Part shown: positions 57,275 to 64,000 of the stretch, piece after piece
Position numbering within the stretch: position 1 is the stretch's first letter
Layout: every line of letters starts with the position of its first letter
Assembly (NCBI GenBank): GCA_949987705.1
Contig: OX465283.1
Location: forward strand, 157,929,850-157,993,849
Source: Thereva unica
Lineage: Eukaryota > Arthropoda > Insecta > Diptera > Therevidae
Length of the DNA: 64,000 nucleotides
Direction: 5' to 3'
The notes under the pieces: generated by a model
Told to the model about the DNA's origin: nothing
Databases searched by the model: none
The model's input: the letters and a program-made list of their open reading frames with translations, nothing else
Program-made: the position numbers and the translations under genes

Positions 57275-58930
57275 ATGGGCAGAAACAGCTACGGCCATAC
57301 ATTAGAACTCGACTTCAGAAGAGTAAGTCCTGGGGATGAGATGCTGGGCGTCGACGAAAACTGGACCCGCCTTACAAATACTGTCGTTATTACTGCTGAT
57401 TTCATCTTAGGCAGACGTCTTAGAGATCGGAACGACTGGTTCGATAATGAATGCAAGCTGGCAACTGAACGTAAGAATGCTAGGTACCGAGCAATGCAGC
57501 AGTCTCAGAGAACACGGGCACCCGAAGAGAAATATAAAGAGCTCAGAAAAGAAGAAAAGATAATTCACAGACGAAAAAAGGAGTCCTGGGAAAAATCTCG
57601 TCTGTGAGCTCGAACAATACAGAGAGCGACGGCCGCACCAGGCCCGGGAGTTCTACCCAAGAGTCCGCAGTATGACGCAATTCACACCACGTTGCACATA
57701 CTACAAGGACAAAGAAGGGAATCTTGGAGCGATTGAGAGAGAACTTTCATGAGTTGCTAAATGGCGAGCTAACTGAAGATTCGGAGGCTCCACCAATATC
57801 TCATGATAATGATATGCTGCCACCACCAAGCTTGGAAGAAGTTAGCAGAGCCATAACCCGACTCAAAAACAACTAGGCCTCGGGTGCAGACGGCATCCCA
57901 GCGGAACTGGTTAAATATGGAGGGCCTAGCGATTCATGAATTAATTTATAGGAGCAGGAAGCGATGCCAGAAGACTGGAGAAAAGGCATCCTCTGCCTGT
58001 TGCATAAAAAAGGTGATATCACAACGTGCACTAATTATCGCGATATATCGTTGTTGAGTACCGTGTATAAGACATTATCCGCTATCCTAAAAAACAGGAT
58101 GGCCCCCATACGCCAGAAACATCATAGGCAATTACCAGTGCGGTTTCAGCCCAGGCAAATCAACAACTGGCCAGATTTTCACCTTGAGGCAGGTTATGGA
58201 AAAATGTCTAGAGTTTCAAAACTTAATTCAACACCTCTTTATGGACTTTAAAGCCGCCTATGATAGCATAACCAGAGTAGAGCTCTACAAAGCCATGAGA
58301 GAATTCGGCATCACCAACAAGTTGACAAGACTATGTAGGTTGACCATGACCAATGTGACAAGCCAAGTAAAGGTATCCGGAACACTGTCCAGACCAATCA
58401 ATTTCTATAATGGACTCCGACAAGGAGACGGTCTGGCCTGCCTTCTTTTCAACCTAGCGTTGGAGAAAGTGATCCGGGATTCGGGCGTGGCATCAATGAG
58501 CACAATCCTCCATAAGTCCACCCATTTACTGGCTTATGCAGACGACATTGACATCATTGCAAGAACAACAAAAGCTGTACAAGAAGCTTTCACTCAAATT
58601 GAGCGGGCGGCAGGAAATCTGAGACTGGACATTAACGAAAGTAAAACAAAGTATGTTGGCCTCGTCTACAAGAACACCTAACATTGGTCCCAAAATCAAG
58701 GTAGAGGAACACGAGTTTGAAGTGGTAAAATCATTTACCTACCTTGGGTCAATAGTATGTAGCAGCCGACAATAGCATGGAACCAGAAATACGCGCACGA
58801 CTGCTAAAAGCCAATAAAGCCTATTGTAGTCTGTTAAGGCTCTTTAAATCCAAACTTCTAGCCATAACGTCTAATCTTTTGCATTATAAGACGATGGGCT
58901 TACCGGTACTCCCATAAGCATTTGAAACGT
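57275..58930 (+). pseudogene. RTE-like non-LTR element, endonuclease-RT linker through RT
   Basis: 57275-57607 is a linker (NDWFDNECKLATERKNARYR, KKESWEKSR). A damaged frame has LKNN, a TAG stop, then ASGADGIPAELVKYGG near 57870-57920. RT follows: PEDWRKGILCLLHKKGDI, CGFSPGKSTTGQIFTLRQVM, FMDFKAAYDSITRVELYKAM (catalytic Asp), NGLRQGDGLACLLFNLALE, LLAYADDIDIIAR (YADD intact) and LRLDINESKTKYVGL to 58680. The tail to 58930 matches the fragment at 2.9 kb. At least three frame changes; the endonuclease is absent here, but a piece lies at 59153. Confidence 0.8.
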
Positions 58931-58999
58931 GGGCGCTTAGAAAAAGAAATCAAACCTACTAGCCGTATTCGAGAGGAAAATACCAACAACTTGTCGACC

Positions 59000-59152
59000 A
59001 AAAGCGCATTACTCGCTTTGAGATGTTTTATTGCACGACGAGGAGCGCCTGGTGTCATCTATTCAGACAATGCGACCACCTTCTGAAGAGCCGCGTTAGA
59101 CATACGAAAATTGAAGGAATTTAGTAACGACAATAAACTACATATTTTTTTA
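59000..59152 (+). pseudogene. BEL/Pao-like integrase scrap
   Basis: ALRCFIARRGAPGVIYSDNA then TTF and a stop, then RAALDIRKLKEF. The ARRGxPxxIYSDNxTxF motif is the second catalytic Asp region of BEL/Pao integrases. Only about 50 residues remain. Confidence 0.6.
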
Positions 59153-59316
59153 GGAAGTCAAGAAACAAGGTGGACTAACAAAGACATAACCGATGTTAGA
59201 ACTGATACTATCCTCTCAAGTGGAAGCACAACAAGGACACGTCAAATCGGAGTAGCTTTTGTAGTCGATAAATCTCTGAAGCCCCAAAATCTGGACTTCC
59301 AGCCAATCAGTGAGTG
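59153..59316 (+). pseudogene. RTE-like endonuclease fragment
   Basis: GSQETRWTNKDITDVRTDTI, then LSSGSTTRTRQIGVAFVVD and FQPISE match the start of RTE-type AP-endonuclease (LQETRWxG, ILxSGSxxxxxxGVAFxV). It is fused in frame to the BEL scrap and ends 86 bp from the stop codon of the protease gene. Confidence 0.6.
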
Positions 59317-59401
59317 ATTGATCCTTTTTAACTTTTTAACTCTGGCTATAAACTAAATAAGAATTTATAGAATAAAACTTCAAAATATGACTAAAATGTA
59401 A

Positions 59402-60340
59402 TCAAGCTATATTTTCTTTAATCCAAGGAAGGAAATACTCTAATTTTACAGCAACATCCGGCTTGCTTCTAGCGCAGTATACAGGACCCCATGAAATAAC
59501 ACCAACCAATCGATTTCCAGATATGACTGGACCTCCGGAATCAATCTGTAAAATTGAATTTCTGTTAAACAAGGTTCCAATATTACAAATTGTAGTACTT
59601 ACTGTGCACTGTCCCTTGCCTGAATGTGGTCCGTTCCAATGACAAAATTGATTTGGAGAAACATTTGCCCACCACTGCTGGCATCTTTCAGGTGAAATGT
59701 ATTGATCATTTAACTTTTGTTGAGTGTTAGGATTTTGAAAGCTTGGTTGCTGAAAGAATAAAGTAAGAATTATTGTTATCTTTAAATAGTAATGACAAAG
59801 AATGCCTAATTTACCAATCTACAATACGTACCAGTGTAAGACCCCAACCAATAATAGTTAAGGGCTCATTTTCACCAAGTGGAGTAGATCTTATTTGGAT
59901 TTTCTGAATTGTGCTATTAAATTGAAGAGGCCGCTTCAGCTAGAAACGTTAATTCATTATTATTATTTCATCTTAAATAAATCACTAACTTTAATAATAG
60001 CCAAATCATTTCTCCACCAATCCGTTTCACCAATATACTTCTCATGTTTCTTAATACTATCAATCTCCAATTCTACACCTTCTGTAAGTTTATTGCTACC
60101 AACAAACAATTTGTACGCAGAAGCATTGGTGCCAGCCAATAAACAATGAGCAGCAGTGAGCACATGTCTATTAGAAATTATCGATCCGCCACAATGATGA
60201 ATATATCCAAGACGAAATGATGCAACAAATGGAAATTCTCCTTTAAAAGTACTTTCACCATTTATGATTCTTGGCTCAATGCTTAAACTAGATACGACCA
60301 CCACAAAGCAAGAAACAATTGAAGAAATTTTAAGTAACAT
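59402..60340 (-). CDS. chymotrypsin-like serine protease (S1A), four exons
   Basis: Exons on the minus strand: 60340-59990, 59939-59832, 59749-59603, 59545-59402, all with GT-AG introns of 50, 82 and 57 bp, giving 249 residues. Signal peptide about 1-18 (MLLKISSIVSCFVVVVSSLS). Activation cleavage after Arg24 (EPR|IINGES). His65 in LTAAHC, Asp112 in NDLAIIK, Ser205 in DSGGPV; ISWG near the C-terminus. Cysteines support the 42-58, 168-182 and 191-220 disulfides (chymotrypsin numbering). Position 189 is Gly (SGKGQC), so trypsin specificity is not expected; chymotrypsin- or elastase-like is more likely. Oddity: residue 193 is Ile203 instead of Gly. Likely a secreted digestive or humoral protease, or an inactive homologue. 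Confidence 0.92.
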
Positions 60341-60416
60341 TTTGTTAATTATCGGGTTACCTACTATTCACGACTTTTTAATTTAACTAACTGGTTTCGT
60401 TTAATCTAATTCTCCG

Positions 60417-60423
60417 TTTTTAT
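60417..60423 (-). promoter_or_regulatory. TATA box of the protease gene
   Basis: TATAAAA on the minus strand. The A of an initiator-like CCAGTT lies at 60392, 31 bp downstream, leaving a 5' UTR of about 52 nt before the ATG at 60340. Spacing is textbook for an insect core promoter. Confidence 0.65.
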
Positions 60424-62136
60424 ATTATGCTCATACGCCATAATGTTGATAACCAATATCAACCACTTGAAGTTTAGAAAATCAAGATTTTTTCGCAATT
60501 GTCGATAAACGACTTGAATTAAAATAATTAAAAACCGATAATCTTTAGAAGAAATCACGGAATCCAATCATATCTCATGTTCGAAAATTCAAATACAATA
60601 CAATCTAATACTTATAGCAAATAATTGAGGCCGTTTTATGTGGCGCTGAAAGTGTATTAGATTTTTTAAATGAAATACTTACCTGTCTCTGCAATTGATA
60701 AACTAATAAGCTTTGATAGCTTAAAAGAATTTTAGTTCACTACTAATCAATACTGTTACAACAGCTTGTTTATTAAAAACTAAACACAATTCAATAACAA
60801 GCACAATTCTTAAAGTTTACTATTATCACTTGCAATATAATATCTCACTCTATTAAATTCTATTTATCGCATTTTAATTAACTGTTCAGTCACCACTTTT
60901 CGCTTTAGGTCACTTTTATCACTTTAGAACACTTTCATCACTTTTCAAACCAAACTGACTCTAAATGCCGTTGCATTTAACAGATGGCGATTAAATCATC
61001 ACAATACTTAAGTATATCAATTATTGCAAAAAGGAATTATTGCAAATAATAATTTTAAACAGTTATAAAAATATATCGTTAAATTAAATAAAAAATTAGT
61101 GTTTGTAGTTAATTGGCCCCTATTAATTATGGGCCCATATATTACAAGGTTTTTTGCGTTCAAACAAAGATAGACAATGTGGGGTGTGAATTTGGTTTTT
61201 ATGTTTGCAACAAGTTTGTCCCATATACCAAAATGGTTTGATATTTTCATGGTTTTATCTGGCGTTCTATACAAAACAATAAAATTTCAGTGGCTATTGA
61301 TAACAACTTATTTCTAGTTAAAGAAATTTCGATTTGATATCTTAAACAAAAATGAAAACCATAATAATGTATGGGTAAGATCGGCGTTCAAAGAAGTTTG
61401 TCGCAAAGACTGGGGACATGTTTGAACGCATCAAAAAGACAAGCTCTTTTTCCATCTTGAAAAACTTTTACCATTTTTACATTAGAAAAGACCTGAGTGA
61501 CGTCCCGAAAAAGCTTTATCCGTTGTGAGCTAAGATCTGAGTGACGGTCACGGGACTTTTATGAACTTACCTTATAAGCTGAGGCGCACATTGTCACGCA
61601 GTAAGCACATAGCAAGGCAGTTGTCTAAGCATATTGGGGAGCAATTTTGTTAGACAGATTCACTAAAGTAGTTTTAGAATGGAGGAATATCTAAATTTAT
61701 TGAGTTCTAAGTCAGATTCAGAAGAGGAATTATTATTTCGGGTTATTTCGAACTGAGTCGATTAATATTTCTTCCATTATTTAAAAAAAAAGTTCGTATA
61801 CAGTTTCTGTGCCTCATCCACAAGTGCCGTGAAGCCTGCTCCTGGCGCAGTATTCGCGTCACCTGCTCTGCGTAGCAATTCGGGTTTCTTCCTTATGAAT
61901 AATGAAGCACAGAACAGTGGTGCTACTTTTCCTATCTATAAAATAGTTTATCTGTGGTATTATGAACAAATGGTACATTCCACAGTAAAGGCTCAAACAG
62001 AACCAATCCGTTTTTTCTTTGTTAATAATGTGCAATCAATGCGTCGTCCAATCCGGTCACAACAATTTAAAGTTCCGATAAAGTTCCGTTTATTGCAGAA
62101 ACACTCAATAGTTGGCTTTTTTAAAGCACAAGCTGG
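60424..62136. other. protease upstream region and unassigned sequence
   Basis: Contains several CACTTTT/CACTTT words at 60894-60945. ATGGAGGAATATCTAAATTT at 61680 opens a short acidic frame that stops. A motif-free frame at 61829-62140 runs into copy C. The word TTTTTAAAGCACAAGCT at 62118-62134 recurs at 63174-63190. Confidence 0.35.
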
Positions 62137-62882
62137 CTGACCCATCTCTTAACATCCTAGGCGTAACCTTATCATCAGATCTGCGATGGAACAATCACAT
62201 ATTCCAAATCGCCAAACAAGCTTTCCAATGCCTGGGATTCCTCAAGAGATGCAAGTTCCTCCTCCAGTCATCTGCTCTGGCTACAATCTACAAGTCCTAC
62301 ATTCGGCCCGCCTTGAATACAACTCGTATATTTGGGCGGGAGCCCCAAAAACCACCTTGGCTTGGCTCGACAAGGTGCAAAATCGCGCCATCAAACTCAT
62401 TGGCGATAGCACCCTTTGCTCCTCCATCGACCCTTTAAGCCACCGTAGGAATGTTGCAGCACTTAGCAAATTTTACCGCTATTACCATAGTGAGTGTTCC
62501 ACCGAAATTAGAAACCTCCTGCCTACACGGCAGTTTTTTTCCCGCAACACAAGACTAGCCAACTCGGCTCACCCCTTCACCCTTCAGCCCTCCCCTTCGC
62601 GCACATTACATTTTAGTAGTTCGTTTATAAATAGAACAACTCGGTTGTGGAATTCTCTTCCGCAGTCGGTGTTTCCGAGCTCATATAACATCTCAGAGTT
62701 CAAACGCAAGGTTCATAGACATCTACTCACGCACCCTCCAGACCCCTAACCTATCCCTTCTCCTCTATCCTTCAAAGCAAGCTTACTACTAGACACTGGC
62801 CATGACTCGAACGACATGACAAACTAGTAGTACAAAGGGTAATTCCTAAGCTTGACTTTACCACATAAAAAAAAAAAAAAAA
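62137..62882 (+). mobile_element. Jockey/CR1-like element, copy C, 5'-truncated with TSD
   Basis: A 746-bp insertion flanked by AAGCTGG at 62130-62136 and 62883-62889. It begins within the RT C-terminal domain (DPSLNILGVTLSSDLRWNNH), shifts frame once near 62305, and continues with AWLDKVQNRAIKLIGDSTLC, FINRTTRLWNSLPQSVFPSS and FKRKVHRHLLTHPPDP to a stop at about 62750. The 3' UTR has AAACTAGTAGTACAAAGGGT and ends CACAT followed by A16 or more. Close to copy A and less so to B. No catalytic RT motif. Confidence 0.88.
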
Positions 62883-64000
62883 AAGCTGGTATTGTTTTGG
62901 TGCATGGAGCCCTTTTACTTGGCAGATCGAGTGAGCGAGGTATAGAAACTTCTATAATTCTTTTATCTTTACATCCAAAAGAAGAAAAGAAAACACAATA
63001 GACGGTCCTATACCTTTCTCACTTGAACTCACAAGCTAAGGCATTTCCGAGGAAACTCGCGTGGCTCTCAACAGCTGGTACTGCCCAGCACTCTGGTTCA
63101 CTGCTGGAAACTGAAGACAATATAGTGGCAAAAAGACGAACAATAAAGCGCTCTTGTCAACTGTCTTTTACGTTTTTAAAGCACAAGCTTTGTTTACCTC
63201 TTGTACATATCCGACCTTGTATCTTGTATTGTGGAGGTGTTTTTGTTTAATAACTAAATAGATTAACACATTACTGGATCGCGGCTACGGCCCTGGGACA
63301 TGGCGTCCATCTTTCTAAAGCTAATATTGACTACAGGAAGGGCCATCGCCGAATTTTAACATAGTGGAATTATTTTTGTTTGTACACTACAAGTGGAAAA
63401 AGCAACTGGAATAGAGAAGGCGCAAGAGAGAGTTAAAATTATGAGTTATCTAAAATAAAGTTTTGCCCCCAGATATGAAGGTTTTACACGCCATCACTCC
63501 GAACTCTAATCAGCTGATCGTCTTGAATTTCGCGTTGGGTCAAAATGTAAACAAATTAATCCAAGCAAACAAATGTAAATAAATATGAAATATATATGAA
63601 TTTAGTAAGTATTTTAATTAGCCCACTTACCTGAACAAGAATTTTCCTCGCTGAAATTTCACATTATTCCTAATGATAATGTGAAATTTCAGAATTATGC
63701 CTAATTCACAAACTGAACACTTCATTGTTCTTTTATTTTACAGAAAACTCACTTGTAAGAACTTTAATTACACTAAAAACAATTCTTTAAACTTTCTTTC
63801 TTATTTTAAATTAGTTTTGAGAAAAATTTTGATTATTCTACAGAACGCGGGAAAACAAGTTCACACACACAGATTAAACACACTACACACATGAATAACA
63901 ATAACTTTTGAACTTCTTCCTACACTTTTCTGCATTTATATTTTTAAGAATTATTCCATAATAATCCTCAATCACTATAAAATCACTTTTAATTCGATTA
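62883..64000. other. no recognisable gene; one perfect hairpin
   Basis: AT-rich. A perfect 17-bp stem (CTGAAATTTCACATTAT, 63651-63667, with its inverse 63676-63692) around an 8-nt loop is the only structure. No ORF with a motif. Confidence 0.4.

Noticed and set aside
61829..62140. 103-aa plus ORF before copy C
   Set aside because: No recognised motif, and its end lies inside the Jockey-like insertion, so the frame is accidental at least in part.
1..64000. CRISPR arrays, prophage, integrons, operons
   Set aside because: The repeats seen are inverted or dispersed element types, and gene structure is intron-containing; nothing bacterial is present.

Overview
The window is AT-rich eukaryotic DNA, most likely from an insect and plausibly a dipteran. 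Reasons: a compact chymotrypsin-family protease gene with 50-82 bp introns; a TATA box and a CCAGTT initiator 31 bp apart; and a mobile-element mix of Jockey/CR1-like, I-like and RTE-like non-LTR elements, Ty3/gypsy and BEL remnants, a Helitron, hAT, piggyBac-like, mariner-like and P-like elements, a tRNA-derived SINE and 5S-derived repeats. I see no prokaryotic organisation, no CRISPR array and no rRNA operon. The species cannot be named from sequence alone.

The only gene I can build completely is the secreted S1-family serine protease on the minus strand at 59402-60340: four exons, 249 residues, signal peptide, activation site, His65/Asp112/Ser205 triad. The residue just before the Asp-Ser of the active-site loop, normally an invariant glycine, is isoleucine. 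Three further places look like single host exons without partners: a 56-nt first coding exon on the minus strand (46909-46964, TATA upstream), an internal exon on the plus strand (40597-40757), and a signal-peptide-like first exon on the plus strand (56059-56162). These are hypotheses.

Layout. 0-5.5 kb: SINE copy, gypsy remnant, a CAAGA-rich foldback and three non-LTR fragments. 7.3-8.7 kb: I-like remnant, then a foldback nested in another inverted-repeat element. 9.5-11.9 kb: a 2149-bp Helitron with decayed Pif1-type helicase, lying exactly between two direct copies of a 130-160 bp sequence. 13.6-23.5 kb: MITEs, an RTE-like 3' end, an I-like RT/RNase H block, a second SINE, a 5S-derived repeat and a mariner-like remnant. 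23.7-32.9 kb: Helitron-type tandem units, then a 1718-bp hAT-type element with perfect 8-bp target duplication carrying retroelement fragments and a 118-bp MITE, then a 184-bp MITE and a second mariner-like remnant. 34-39.5 kb: gypsy-derived repeats, a second foldback and an internally deleted Jockey-like copy. 41.9-44.6 kb: an I-like element whose ORF1 is split by a recent Jockey-like insertion with 7-bp target duplication. 44.6-55.4 kb: two 5S-derived repeats, a Helitron fragment, a piggyBac-like MITE with TTAA ends, a MITE next to another Jockey-like fragment, and a P-like element with a THAP-type exon. 57.2-64 kb: an RTE-like remnant, a BEL integrase scrap, the protease gene, and a third Jockey-like copy with target duplication.

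Apart from the protease, the window is an intergenic or intronic element graveyard. The elements do not form a pathway. Their value is the insertion chronology that can be read from nesting and target-site duplications.
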